Below are positions 8,212 through 16,902 of a stretch of DNA of 64,000 nucleotides, one piece after another. The DNA is taken from positions 59,493-123,492 of the forward strand of contig NZ_FOKP01000020.1 of NCBI RefSeq assembly GCF_900112185.1, read 5' to 3'. This stretch comes from Allobosea sp. CRIB-10. Lineage in GTDB: Bacteria > Pseudomonadota > Alphaproteobacteria > Rhizobiales > Beijerinckiaceae. The notes under the pieces were generated by a model. That model was not told the DNA's origin. It saw nothing but the letters and a program-made list of their open reading frames with translations, and made no database searches. Position 1 is the first letter of the stretch; each line of letters begins with the position of its first letter. Both the position numbers and the translations under genes were made by a program.

Positions 8212-9423
8212 TCAGGGCCGCGGCGGCTCCTTGCCGGCGACGAGAACCAGCAGCGCGCCGGCGAGCGTCGCCGCCGCCATGTAACCGATCGGGCCGAGGC
8301 CGCCGACATGGTTGACCAAAAGGCCGCCCAGCACCGCGCCGCCGGCGATCGCGACCAGGAACGCCGCCGTCACCAGCCCGCTCACCGATTCGGCATGGTC
8401 GGCCGCGACGCGCATCATCCAGGTCTGGAAGCCGACCGGCGCGAAACCGAAGGCGAAGCCCCAGAGCGCGACCGCGATCCCCGCCACGATCGGCGAGGCG
8501 CCGAACTGGAGCATGACCAGACCCAGGATGCCGATCGCCAGTGCGAACGAGACGATCGCGAGCTTGACGCCGCGCCCAGCCACCGCGCCGCCGGCAAAGT
8601 TGCCGACGACATTGCCGAGGCCATAGCCGAGCAGCACGATGGTGATCGCGGTGACGCCGAGCTGCGGCGCATGCTCGAGGAAGGGCCGGATATAGGTGAA
8701 GCCGGTGAATTGCCCGGAGATGATGACGAGCACCGAGATCAGCATCAGCCGGATGCTCGGGCGCGACAACAGCACCCCCAGCGTGCCCAGCCGTGGCGCC
8801 GCCTGCGGCGGCAAGGACGGCATCGTCGCCAACAACGCCAGCAGGGCGACGCCGGCAAGCCCAGCCGAGAGCCCGAAGACCATGCGCCAGCCGATCAGGG
8901 AATCGAGATAGGCGCCGAGCGGTCCGCCGGCGATGAAGGCGGCTGAGACGCCGGCCGAGATCAGCGCCAGCGCCCGCGGCACCGACTGCGCCGGCACCAG
9001 CCGCAGCGTCAGCGCCGGCGCCATCGACCAGAAGCCGCCAAGCGCAAGGCCGAGCAGGAAGCGCGCCGCCAGCAGCATTGCAAAGCCGTTGGCCAGCGCC
9101 GTGACCAGGCTCGACAAGGCGAGCAGTGACAAGAGCGACCAGAGCACCAGCCGCCTGTCGAAGCGGCTGGTGACGATCGGCGTGAAGATCGCCGCGGCGA
9201 CGCCGACCAGCGAGGTCACCGTGACGGTCTGTCCGGCGGCGCCGACGCTGATCGAAAGATCGGCAGCGATCGAGGTTAGGACGCTGGCGGGCAGGAACTC
9301 GGCGCTGACCAGCGCGAACACGCCCATGGAGAGGGCGAAGACCGCCGGCCAGGCGGCCATGTGCTCTTCGGGCACGACGCCGACGAGCTCGGCATCGGCT
9401 GTGGCTGACAAGGAATCCGACAT
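8212..9423 (-). CDS. MFS efflux transporter, DHA1/NepI-like
   Basis: A 403-residue major facilitator with twelve predicted hydrophobic helices. FALSMGVFALVSAEFLPASV in TM1 and the loop 2-3 region SRFDRRLVLWSLLS fit the DHA1 drug:proton antiporter branch that includes the nucleoside and arabinose exporters. The start chosen is the ATG at 9423 with GGAG seven bases upstream; a TTG at 9435 is an alternative. It is divergent from an AraC regulator gene 82 bp away, which probably controls it. The exported substrate cannot be read from sequence. Confidence 0.9.
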   Translation of the reverse strand: MSDSLSATADAELVGVVPEEHMAAWPAVFALSMGVFALVSAEFLPASVLTSIAADLSISVGAAGQTVTVTSLVGVAAAIFTPIVTSRFDRRLVLWSLLSLLALSSLVTALANGFAMLLAARFLLGLALGGFWSMAPALTLRLVPAQSVPRALALISAGVSAAFIAGGPLGAYLDSLIGWRMVFGLSAGLAGVALLALLATMPSLPPQAAPRLGTLGVLLSRPSIRLMLISVLVIISGQFTGFTYIRPFLEHAPQLGVTAITIVLLGYGLGNVVGNFAGGAVAGRGVKLAIVSFALAIGILGLVMLQFGASPIVAGIAVALWGFAFGFAPVGFQTWMMRVAADHAESVSGLVTAAFLVAIAGGAVLGGLLVNHVGGLGPIGYMAAATLAGALLVLVAGKEPPRP

Positions 9424-9505
9424 CGGATGCTCCAAAAGGATCGGAGAAGTTCGGACACCGGAGTTAGGCGTGACCGGCTGGAGCTTCCATGCTAGAAAAC
9501 CCGCT

Positions 9506-10585
9506 ATGCTTGACCAATCGTCCAGAAGATCGGGACCGGATCCGCTGACGGAGATGCTGCGCGGCCTCCGGCTCGAAGGCGTAGATTACGCTCGCTACCA
9601 GATGACGACGCCCTGGTGCCTGCTGTTCCCGGCCCAGCCGGCGGCGCGCCTGCACTTCATGGCCGAGCGGGGCTGCTGGCTGCGCACGCCCGAGGGCGAA
9701 TGGTGCCGGCTCGAACAGGGCGACGCCGTGCTGATGCCGCGCGGCGTCGAGCATGCGCTCGCCAGCGAGCCCGGCCTCCCGGCGACACCGAACGGCCACT
9801 GCGCCTTCCAGCATTGCTGCGGCGAGATCGCCGAGGCGCGCGGCGGCGGCTCCGGAGAAGCCGACGGCGAAGCGACCTTGTTCTTCAGCGCCAGCCTCTG
9901 CTTCAACGTCGACGCCCAGCATCCGATGTTGCGGATGATGCCGGAGCTGATGTGGGTGCATGAAATGGCAGTGGCCGAGCCGGCCATTCCCGCCTTGCTG
10001 ACCACCATGGCCTGCGAACTCGCGCTCGATCGCGTCGGCGCCGGCGGCATCCTGACCCGCCTCGCCGATGTCGTCGCCGCCGCCCTGATCCGCTCCTGGG
10101 TCGAGCGCGGCTGCGGCACGGCCACCGGCTGGGTGGCCGCCGCGCGCGACCCCGATATCGGCCGTGTCCTCGCCGCGATCCATCTCAGCCCGAGCGAGAA
10201 CTGGACGGTCGATGCGCTCGCCAGGGTGATGCACGCCTCGCGCTCCGCCTTTGCCGAGCGCTTCGCCAGCGTCGTCGGCGAGACGCCGGCCCGCTACGTC
10301 CTGCAGGTCCAGATGCACCAAGCCAGGCAATGGCTGGAGCGCGACAATCTCCGGATCACCGCCGTCGCCCGCCGCCTCGGCTACGATTCGGAGGCGTCCT
10401 TCAGCCGCGCCTTCAAGCGGGTGATCGGCAAGCCGCCAAGCCATTTCCGCAATACCGAGCCGCCGATCCGCGCGACGCGGCCGGTCGACGCCTCCCCTGC
10501 CGGCAGCGCCTCGGGGCGCCTTGCCGACCACAATCCGCCAAGCGTTCGACGGGACGACCATGAGCATCCGCCAGCAATTGATTGA
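9506..10585 (+). CDS. AraC family regulator with cupin sensor domain
   Basis: A 359-residue regulator. The N-terminal half is an AraC-type cupin (RLHFMAERGCWLRTPEGEWC, then LEQGDAVLMPRGVEH) of the kind that often controls a divergent transporter or oxidoreductase. The C-terminal half has two helix-turn-helix units (DALARVMHASRSAFAERFAS and AVARRLGYDSEASFSRAFKR). The start at 9506 is placed after the MFS promoter region; the open frame extends 570 bp upstream but over the opposite-strand MFS gene. The last 26 bp overlap pepT, so the two could be co-transcribed. Confidence 0.9.
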   Translation: MLDQSSRRSGPDPLTEMLRGLRLEGVDYARYQMTTPWCLLFPAQPAARLHFMAERGCWLRTPEGEWCRLEQGDAVLMPRGVEHALASEPGLPATPNGHCAFQHCCGEIAEARGGGSGEADGEATLFFSASLCFNVDAQHPMLRMMPELMWVHEMAVAEPAIPALLTTMACELALDRVGAGGILTRLADVVAAALIRSWVERGCGTATGWVAAARDPDIGRVLAAIHLSPSENWTVDALARVMHASRSAFAERFASVVGETPARYVLQVQMHQARQWLERDNLRITAVARRLGYDSEASFSRAFKRVIGKPPSHFRNTEPPIRATRPVDASPAGSASGRLADHNPPSVRRDDHEHPPAID

Positions 10586-11789
10586 ACGCTTCTTTCGCTA
10601 TGCCGCGGTTTCCAGCCAGAGCGACATCAAGGCCACGACGCTGCCGAGCACGCCGGGCCAGCAGCGCCTCGCCGAGCTCCTGGCCGACGAATTGCGCGGG
10701 CTCGGCCTCGACGATGTCGAGATCGACGATCGCGCCACCGTCACGGCAGTGAAGCGCGGCACCGTGCCGGATGCGCCCAGGATCGGCTTCATCGCCCATC
10801 TCGACACCTTCGATGCCGGCCTCTCGCCCGATATCCGCCCGCAGCTCCTGCGCTTCGAAGGCGAGGATCTCTGCCTCAACCGCGACCGGGACATCTGGCT
10901 GCGCGTCGCTGAGCATCCGCAACTTCGCGACTGGCAGGGCGCCGAGATCATTACCAGCGACGGCACCAGCGTGCTCGGCGCCGACAACAAGGCGGCGATC
11001 ACGGTGATCATGACCCTGCTCGCCAATCTGCGCCCGCAGGACCAGCATGGCGACATCGCCGTCGCCTTCGTCCCGGACGAGGAGATCGGCCTGCGCGGCG
11101 CCAAGGTCCTCGACCTCGCCCGCTTCCCTTGCGACTTCGCCTATACGATCGACTGCTGCGAGCTCGGCGAAGTCGTGATCGAGAACTTCAACGCGGCGAG
11201 CGCCGAGATCACGCTGACCGGCGTCAGCACCCATCCGATGTCGGCCAAGGGCGTGCTGGTGAACCCGTTGCTGATGGCGCAGGACTTCATCAGCCGCTTC
11301 GATCGCGCCGAGACGCCTGAGCACACCGAAGGCCGCGAGGGCTATGTCTGGTTCAACGCCATCACGGCCAATGCGAGCGAGGCGAGGTTAGGGGCGCTGA
11401 TCCGCGATTTCGACAGGCAGAGCTTCGAGGCGCGCAAGCGCCGGATCGAGGAGGTCGCGGCCGAGATCGCCGCGCTCTATCCGACCGGCCGCGTCGAGTG
11501 CGTCGTCAGCGACACCTACGGCAACATCCACGACAGTCTCGGCGACGACCAGCGCCCGGTCGAACTGCTCTTCAGCGCGCTGGAGCGCTTGCAGATCCGG
11601 AAGAAGCAGATCCCGATGCGCGGCGGCACCGACGGCGCGGCGCTCTCGGCCCGCGGCCTGCCGACGCCGAACTTCTTCACCGGCGCCTATAATTTCCACT
11701 CGCGCTACGAGTTCCTTCCCGTTCCGGCCTTCGAGAAGTCCTATGAGGTGGCGCGGATGATCTGCACGCTGGCGGCAGGGCGGGGTTAG
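10560..11789 (+). CDS. pepT: Peptidase T (tripeptide aminopeptidase)
   Basis: Cytosolic M20B zinc tripeptidase releasing the N-terminal residue. The 409-residue length matches the E. coli enzyme (408). Metal and catalytic residues are visible: H80 and D82 in AHLDTFD, D142 in GADNKAA, E174/E175 in PDEEIG, the IDCCELGE segment, and the C-terminal GGTDGAALS and NFHSRYEF elements. The ATG at 10560 follows GGGACGACC. It begins inside the end of the AraC gene in another frame. Confidence 0.96.
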   Translation: MSIRQQLIERFFRYAAVSSQSDIKATTLPSTPGQQRLAELLADELRGLGLDDVEIDDRATVTAVKRGTVPDAPRIGFIAHLDTFDAGLSPDIRPQLLRFEGEDLCLNRDRDIWLRVAEHPQLRDWQGAEIITSDGTSVLGADNKAAITVIMTLLANLRPQDQHGDIAVAFVPDEEIGLRGAKVLDLARFPCDFAYTIDCCELGEVVIENFNAASAEITLTGVSTHPMSAKGVLVNPLLMAQDFISRFDRAETPEHTEGREGYVWFNAITANASEARLGALIRDFDRQSFEARKRRIEEVAAEIAALYPTGRVECVVSDTYGNIHDSLGDDQRPVELLFSALERLQIRKKQIPMRGGTDGAALSARGLPTPNFFTGAYNFHSRYEFLPVPAFEKSYEVARMICTLAAGRG

Positions 11790-11801
11790 GCGGCCATTTC
11801 C

Positions 11802-11899
11802 CGTCATGGTCGGGCTTGTCCCGACCATCCACGTCTTCACTTCGCTGGTAGCCTGCGGTGTCCAAGACGTGGATGCTCGCCACAAGGGCGAGCATGACG
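11802..11899. repeat. Cruciform-type palindromic element, copy A
   Basis: A ~98-bp element with outer arms CGTCATG/CATGACG, an inner hairpin GTCGGGCTTGTCCCGAC, a central stem CATCCACGTCTT/AAGACGTGGATG and a second inner hairpin CTCGCCACAAGGGCGAG. It therefore can fold as a four-way junction. It fills the spacer between convergent pepT and ligA. Copies B (15076) and C (18424) share the same architecture and nearly the same sequence. Confidence 0.88.
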
Positions 11900-11905
11900 G
11901 TGAGC

Positions 11906-14056
11906 CTACCCCCCGACCAGCTCGAACCAGCCGGCTTCGTCGATCACCTTGACGCCGTGCTTGGCGGCATCCTTGAGCTTCGAGCCGGCACCCGGCCCCG
12001 CCACCAGCAAATCGGTCTTCGACGAGACCGAGCCGGCGACCTTGGCACCCAGCCGCTCGGCCATCGCTTTGGCCTCGTCGCGGGTCATGCGCTCCAGCGC
12101 GCCGGTGAAAACGACGATCTGACCGGCGACCGGGCTGGACGAGGCCACCGCCTCCAGCGGCTGCGGCGTCACTTCCGCCAGCAGCCGGGCGAGCATCTGC
12201 TGGTTGTGCTCTTCGGCGAAGAACTGCAGCAGCGCCTCGACCACGGTCGGACCAACGCCGTCGATCGCATCGAGCGCCGCCCGCTCCTCGCTCCCGGGGT
12301 TCTCGGCGGCGAGGCAGGCGGCCTGCAGCGCCTCGAACGAGCCGTAATGGCGTGCCAGCAAACGCGCATTGGTCTCGCCGATATGGCGGATGCCGAGCCC
12401 GAAGATGAAGCGGTTGAGCGGGGGCTTGCGCCGGTCGTCGATCGCCTCGAACAGCTTCTTGGTGCTGGTCGCGCCGAAGCCTTCCTTGTCCTTGAGCTTC
12501 TTCAGGTTCGCCGCATCGCGCTGCGCCAGCGTGAAGATGTCGGCCGGCTCCTTCACCGGCAGGTCGGGATCGGCGTGGAAGAACTCGATCTGCTTGTCGC
12601 CGAGCCCGTCGATATCGAGCGCGTCGCGCGAGACGAAATGCTTGAGACGCTCGACCGCCTGCGCCTCGCAGATCAGCCCGCCGGTGCAGCGGCGCACCGC
12701 ATCCTCCTTGCCCGAGCGCGGATTGTGCTCGCGCACCGCATCACTGCCGCAGACCGGGCAGGTCGTCGGGAAGACGTAAGGCTGCGCGTCGGCCGGGCGC
12801 TTGGCGAGGTCGACCGCCTCGACGCGCGGAATCACGTCGCCGGCGCGCTTCACCGTCACGGTGTCTCCGATGCGGATGTCGCTGCCGTCGCGGATCGGCA
12901 GCCCCTTGGAATCGAAGCCGCGGATATAGTCCTCATTGTGCAGCGTCGCATTGGTGACGACGACGCCACCGACCGTCACCGGCTTCAGCCGCGCCACCGG
13001 CGAGAGCGCGCCGGTGCGGCCGACCTGGATGTCGATCGCCTCGAGCACGGTGGTCGCGAGCTCGGCCGGGAACTTGTGCGCGATCGCCCAGCGCGGCGCC
13101 CGCGCGACAAAGCCGAGACGGGCCTGCAAGGCGAGATCGTCGACCTTGTAGACCACGCCGTCGATGTCGTAGCCGAGGCTCGCGCGCTGGGCTTCGATCA
13201 GCCGGTAGCGCTCCAGCATCGCCTCGACGCTGTCGCAGCGAACCATCAGCGGGTTGGTCCTGAAGCCCCAGCGCGCGAAGGCCTCGACCACGCCGAACTG
13301 CGTCGCCGCCGGCAGCACCGGCATCTCGCCCCAGGCATAGGCGAAGAAGCGTAGCGGCCGCGAGGCAGTGATCGAGACGTCGAGCTGGCGCAGCGAGCCC
13401 GCGGCGGCGTTGCGCGGATTCGCGAATTCGCGCTCTTGCCTGTCACGCTGGCGCTGGTTGATCGCGGCGAAGTCGGCATGGCCGAGATAGATCTCGCCGC
13501 GCACCTCGGCGATGTCAGGCACGTCCTTGCCCTTCAGCCGGTGCGGGATCTCGGAAATGGTGCGGGCGTTCGCCGTGACGTCCTCGCCCTCCTCGCCGTC
13601 GCCGCGCGTCGCGGCGCTGACCAACTCGCCAGCCTCATAGCGCAGCGAGAGCGAGAGGCCGTCGATCTTCGGCTCGGCCGTGAAGGCGATCGGCTGGTCG
13701 TCCTTGCGGCCGAGGAAGGTGCGTACGCGGGTGACGAAATCGGCGATGTCCTCGTCGGCGAAGGCATTGTTGAGCGAGAGCATCGGCACGCGATGCCGGA
13801 TCTTGGCGAACTTGCCCGAGGGCCTTGCGCCGACCTTGTCGGAGAGCGCCTCTGCGCCTTTCAGCTCGGGGAAAGCGCTTTCCAGTGCCGTCAGGCGGCG
13901 GAACTTCGCGTCGAAGGTCGCGTCGTCCATGATCGGCGCGCTGTCGCTGTGATAGGCCTCGTTCGCCGCGGCGATCTCGGGCGCCAGCACCTGATGTTCG
14001 GCACGGGCGGCTTCGGGAGTCAGATCTTCGACGGGGGCGGGAACAGTGTCGGCCAT
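11906..14056 (-). CDS. ligA: NAD-dependent DNA ligase
   Basis: Seals nicks in replication and repair using NAD+. The 716-residue protein shows the family domains in order: Ia domain, adenylation domain with nucleophile Lys130 in EPKIDGLSLS, oligonucleotide-binding fold, a four-cysteine zinc finger (C433, C436, C457, C463), helix-hairpin-helix repeats and a C-terminal BRCT domain starting near GQIVVFTGALERM. It sits near recN/bamD/lpxC as in related alphaproteobacteria, although several unrelated genes now separate them. Confidence 0.98.
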   Translation of the reverse strand: MADTVPAPVEDLTPEAARAEHQVLAPEIAAANEAYHSDSAPIMDDATFDAKFRRLTALESAFPELKGAEALSDKVGARPSGKFAKIRHRVPMLSLNNAFADEDIADFVTRVRTFLGRKDDQPIAFTAEPKIDGLSLSLRYEAGELVSAATRGDGEEGEDVTANARTISEIPHRLKGKDVPDIAEVRGEIYLGHADFAAINQRQRDRQEREFANPRNAAAGSLRQLDVSITASRPLRFFAYAWGEMPVLPAATQFGVVEAFARWGFRTNPLMVRCDSVEAMLERYRLIEAQRASLGYDIDGVVYKVDDLALQARLGFVARAPRWAIAHKFPAELATTVLEAIDIQVGRTGALSPVARLKPVTVGGVVVTNATLHNEDYIRGFDSKGLPIRDGSDIRIGDTVTVKRAGDVIPRVEAVDLAKRPADAQPYVFPTTCPVCGSDAVREHNPRSGKEDAVRRCTGGLICEAQAVERLKHFVSRDALDIDGLGDKQIEFFHADPDLPVKEPADIFTLAQRDAANLKKLKDKEGFGATSTKKLFEAIDDRRKPPLNRFIFGLGIRHIGETNARLLARHYGSFEALQAACLAAENPGSEERAALDAIDGVGPTVVEALLQFFAEEHNQQMLARLLAEVTPQPLEAVASSSPVAGQIVVFTGALERMTRDEAKAMAERLGAKVAGSVSSKTDLLVAGPGAGSKLKDAAKHGVKVIDEAGWFELVGG

Positions 14057-14247
14057 GGCGCAGTTCTAGTTGAGGCGGGGTATCCTGCGAAGCGCCTGTT
14101 TCACGATTTGAGTACGCCGATTTGTGGCAGGAGCGCGCCGGGTGTAGGCTTCCCTCGCTGAAATGGATGCTCGACGCCTCGCAGGTCTTGACCGGAGGAT
14201 CGCGTCAGGACCGCCAGGCGAACCGGGCCGCAACCGGGAAGAACGCC

Positions 14248-15057
14248 ATGGCCGATACCCATATCCATCATCCCCCGATGGCGGCGAACGATGCTGCGCC
14301 TGCCGATGCCCTGCCCGTCAACGAGATCGGCATCGCCGACATCAAGGACGCGCTCAGGCAGGGCTATGCCGACTTCCTGGCGCAGCCGAGCCACCTGCTC
14401 TTCATCGCGCTGATCTACCCCATCGCCGGCATCCTGCTGGCCCGCCTGACGGTGAGCTACAACATCTTTCCACTGCTGTTCCCGCTGGCTTCGGGCTTCG
14501 CCCTGCTCGGCCCGTTCGCGGCGATCGGCCTCTATGAGATCAGCCGCCGCCGCGAGCTCGGCATGGATACCTCCTGGAAGCATGCGCTCGACGTCGTGCA
14601 TTCGCCCGGAATCGGCCAGATCGCGACGCTCGGCGCGCTCCTGATGGGCGTCTTCCTTGCCTGGCTGTTCAGCGCCTGGATCATCTATCGCTGGCTGATG
14701 GGCGATGTCCCGCTCGACTCCTTCGAGGGCTTCATGACGCCGCTGCTGACCACGGCGAACGGCTGGACGATGATCATCCTCGGCAATTCGCTCGGGCTGC
14801 TCTTCGCCATCCTGGTGTTTTCGATGACGGTGATCTCCTTCCCGCTGATGCTCGACCGGCATGTCAGCATGGCGACCGCGGTGAAGACCTCGATGGCTGC
14901 CGTCGAGAAGAGCCCGCGCGGCATGCTGTACTGGGCCTTGACGATCACGGTCCTGCTGGTGCTCGGCTCGCTGCCGGTGCTGGTCGGCCTGATCATCGTC
15001 ATGCCGGTGCTCGGTCATGCCAGCTGGCACCTCTACCGCAAGGTCGTGCCGCGGTAG
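14248..15057 (+). CDS. DUF2189 integral membrane protein
   Basis: About 269 residues from the ATG at 14248 (GGGAAGAA upstream). The first ~50 residues are soluble and include GIADIKDALRQGYADFLAQP, followed by about five to six transmembrane helices (HLLFIALIYPIAGILLARL, FPLASGFALLGPFAAIGLY, and others). The GFALLGPFAAIGLYEISRRR motif is characteristic of DUF2189. Function is unknown; it is an inner-membrane protein. It is divergent from ligA and convergent with the ABC permease genes. Confidence 0.85.
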   Translation: MADTHIHHPPMAANDAAPADALPVNEIGIADIKDALRQGYADFLAQPSHLLFIALIYPIAGILLARLTVSYNIFPLLFPLASGFALLGPFAAIGLYEISRRRELGMDTSWKHALDVVHSPGIGQIATLGALLMGVFLAWLFSAWIIYRWLMGDVPLDSFEGFMTPLLTTANGWTMIILGNSLGLLFAILVFSMTVISFPLMLDRHVSMATAVKTSMAAVEKSPRGMLYWALTITVLLVLGSLPVLVGLIIVMPVLGHASWHLYRKVVPR

Positions 15058-15075
15058 GCGCTGCCATCTCCTCTC

Positions 15076-15169
15076 CGTCATGGTCGGGCTTGTCCCGACC
15101 ATCCACGTCTTCCTTCCTGCAATGCGGTGTTCAAGACGTGGATGCTCGCCACAAGGGCGAGCATGACGG
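15076..15169. repeat. Cruciform-type palindromic element, copy B
   Basis: Same layout as copy A (outer CGTCATG/CATGACG arms, two inner hairpins, central ACGTCTT/AAGACGT stem). It sits between the convergent DUF2189 gene and the ABC permease gene. Confidence 0.88.
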
Positions 15170-15180
15170 CGTGCTGCCCC

Positions 15181-15984
15181 TCAATGCTGATCGACCGACA
15201 CCTCGCGCGTCAGCCCGCGCCGGACCAGCCCGACCGCGAGCAGCACCGGCAACGACGCGATCAACCCCATCGCCGAGAGCTTGCCCCACAAGGTCTCGTC
15301 CTCGTTGATCAGCGTCGCGATGAAGGCCGGCAGGGTGAACTTCGACGGCGTCTGGATGAAGAGCAGCGCGAACAGGAACTCGTTCCAGCTCATGATCGCG
15401 ACGAAGACCGCCGTCGCGACCAGCCCCGGCATCAGCAGCGGCACGACGATCTCCAGCAGCCGCCTGATGAAACCGGCGCCGTCGAGCATCGCCGCCTCCT
15501 CGAAGGAATAGGGCACGTCGCGGACGAAGCCGAGCAGCATCCAGATCGCGAAGGGCAGCGCCAGGATCTGGTTGGCGAGGATCAGCCCGAGATGGGTGTC
15601 GAGCAGGCCGAGCGCCCGCAGAACCTGGTAGAGCGGGATGGCGAGCGCGATCGGCGGCGCCAGCTTGATCACCAGCACGAAGCCGAGGAAGACGATGTCG
15701 AAGCGCTTCGGCAGCTCGAAGCGCGCCAGCGCATAGGCCGCCGGCAGTCCGGCCAGCAGCGACAGGCCGACCGTGCCGAGCGCCACCACGACGCTGTTGA
15801 GTCCGAGCCGCCACATCCCGCCGTCGAGAAGCACGCGGTAATGCGCCAACGTCGGCTCCTGCGGCCAGAGCGCGATCGAGGTCGAGACATATTCAGCCGG
15901 CGGCTTGAACGAGGTCGCGACCATCCAGACCAGCGGGATCAGCGACAGCGCGCAAAGGCCGAAGGCGGCGATGATCCGGATCAT
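15181..15984 (-). CDS. ABC sugar-type importer, inner-membrane permease 2 (MalG-like)
   Basis: A 267-residue binding-protein-dependent permease with about six transmembrane helices. It carries the EAA loop EEAAMLDGAGFIRRLLEIVV that contacts the ATPase, and the MalG/CUT1 hallmark FKPPAEY near the N-terminus. Its start overlaps the preceding permease stop by 4 bp (ATGA). It works as a heterodimer with the product of 15981-16850. No ATPase gene follows; transcription runs into palindromic copy B. Confidence 0.93.
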   Translation of the reverse strand: MIRIIAAFGLCALSLIPLVWMVATSFKPPAEYVSTSIALWPQEPTLAHYRVLLDGGMWRLGLNSVVVALGTVGLSLLAGLPAAYALARFELPKRFDIVFLGFVLVIKLAPPIALAIPLYQVLRALGLLDTHLGLILANQILALPFAIWMLLGFVRDVPYSFEEAAMLDGAGFIRRLLEIVVPLLMPGLVATAVFVAIMSWNEFLFALLFIQTPSKFTLPAFIATLINEDETLWGKLSAMGLIASLPVLLAVGLVRRGLTREVSVDQH

Positions 15985-16850
15985 CGGCCAGCCTCTTTGA
16001 GCAGCGAGGCCGCATAGACGACGGCAAGCAGCCCGGCGACGACGATCATCACCACCGCGGCGGCCGACGCCAGGCCGATGTCGAAGAAGCGGAAGCCCTG
16101 CCGGTAGACGAACATCGAGACCGTCTCGGTCGCCTGCCCCGGCCCGCCGCCGGTCATCGCATAGACCTTGTCGAACAGCTTGAAACTGTCGACCGAGCGC
16201 AGCAGCGCCGCGACGAAGAGATAGGGCGCGAGCAGCGGCAGCGTCATGTCGCGGAAGCGCCGCCACGGCCCGGCGCCATCGACCCGGGCGGCCTCGTAGA
16301 CATCCTGCGGAATCAGGCGCAGACCCGCGAAGATGATCAGGAAGGCGAAGGGCGCAGTCTGCCAGAGATCGACGAGCACGATCGACCAGAGCGCGAGATT
16401 GGGATCGAACAGCCAGGGCACGCCGGGCAGCCCTACCGTGCGCAGGAGATTGTTGAGGAAGCCGAGATCGAAATGGAACCAGGCCCGCCAGATCGCGGTC
16501 ACCACCATGGTCGCGAGCACGAAGGGCGCGAGCAGGAGTGTCATGATCAGCGTGCGGCCGGGAAAGGCGCGGTCGAGCAGCAGCGCGAGGCCCAGGCCGG
16601 CGGCGACCTCCAGCACGGTCGACACCACCGTGAACAGTACGGTGTTGGTCACCGCCTGCCGGAAGAAGCGGCTGTCCCAGAGTTCGCGGAAATTCTCGAG
16701 GCCGACGAATTTGGCGTTCTCGAAGCCGTAATCGGTGGCGAACAGGGAAAGCGCCAGCGTCCGCCCGAGCGGATAGAGCGTCAGCCCGGCGAAGATCAGG
16801 AGCGCCGGCGTCAGCAGGAGCCAGGGCAGCAGGCGGCGGGAAGCGGTCAT
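15981..16850 (-). CDS. ABC sugar-type importer, inner-membrane permease 1 (MalF/UgpA-like)
   Basis: A 289-residue permease with six predicted helices. PWLLLTPALLIFAGLTLYPL at the N-terminus and the EAA loop EAARVDGAGPWRRFRDMTLP are standard for CUT1 sugar importers. MTGGGPGQATETVSMFVY in the periplasmic loop is also typical. It is the partner of the permease encoded by the overlapping downstream gene, and both follow the binding-protein gene after a 52-bp gap containing a hairpin. Confidence 0.94.
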   Translation of the reverse strand: MTASRRLLPWLLLTPALLIFAGLTLYPLGRTLALSLFATDYGFENAKFVGLENFRELWDSRFFRQAVTNTVLFTVVSTVLEVAAGLGLALLLDRAFPGRTLIMTLLLAPFVLATMVVTAIWRAWFHFDLGFLNNLLRTVGLPGVPWLFDPNLALWSIVLVDLWQTAPFAFLIIFAGLRLIPQDVYEAARVDGAGPWRRFRDMTLPLLAPYLFVAALLRSVDSFKLFDKVYAMTGGGPGQATETVSMFVYRQGFRFFDIGLASAAAVVMIVVAGLLAVVYAASLLKEAGR

Positions 16851-16866
16851 TACATCCAGACGGAAA

Positions 16867-16895
16867 GCGGGCCGTCTCGCAAGGAGGCGGCCCGC
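16867..16895 (-). other. Intercistronic hairpin between binding-protein and permease genes
   Basis: GCGGGCCG (16867-16874) and CGGCCCGC (16888-16895) form an 8-bp GC stem with a 13-base loop in the gap after the binding-protein stop. No U-run follows. Such hairpins are known to protect the upstream mRNA and keep binding protein in excess over permeases; that role here is inferred. Confidence 0.55.
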
Positions 16896-16902
16896 ATTGG
16901 GA

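Noticed and set aside
8933..9505. In-frame N-terminal extension of the AraC gene at 9506
   Set aside because: It lies antisense over the MFS gene; the short start at 9506 gives a normal-length cupin regulator and leaves a proper divergent promoter gap.
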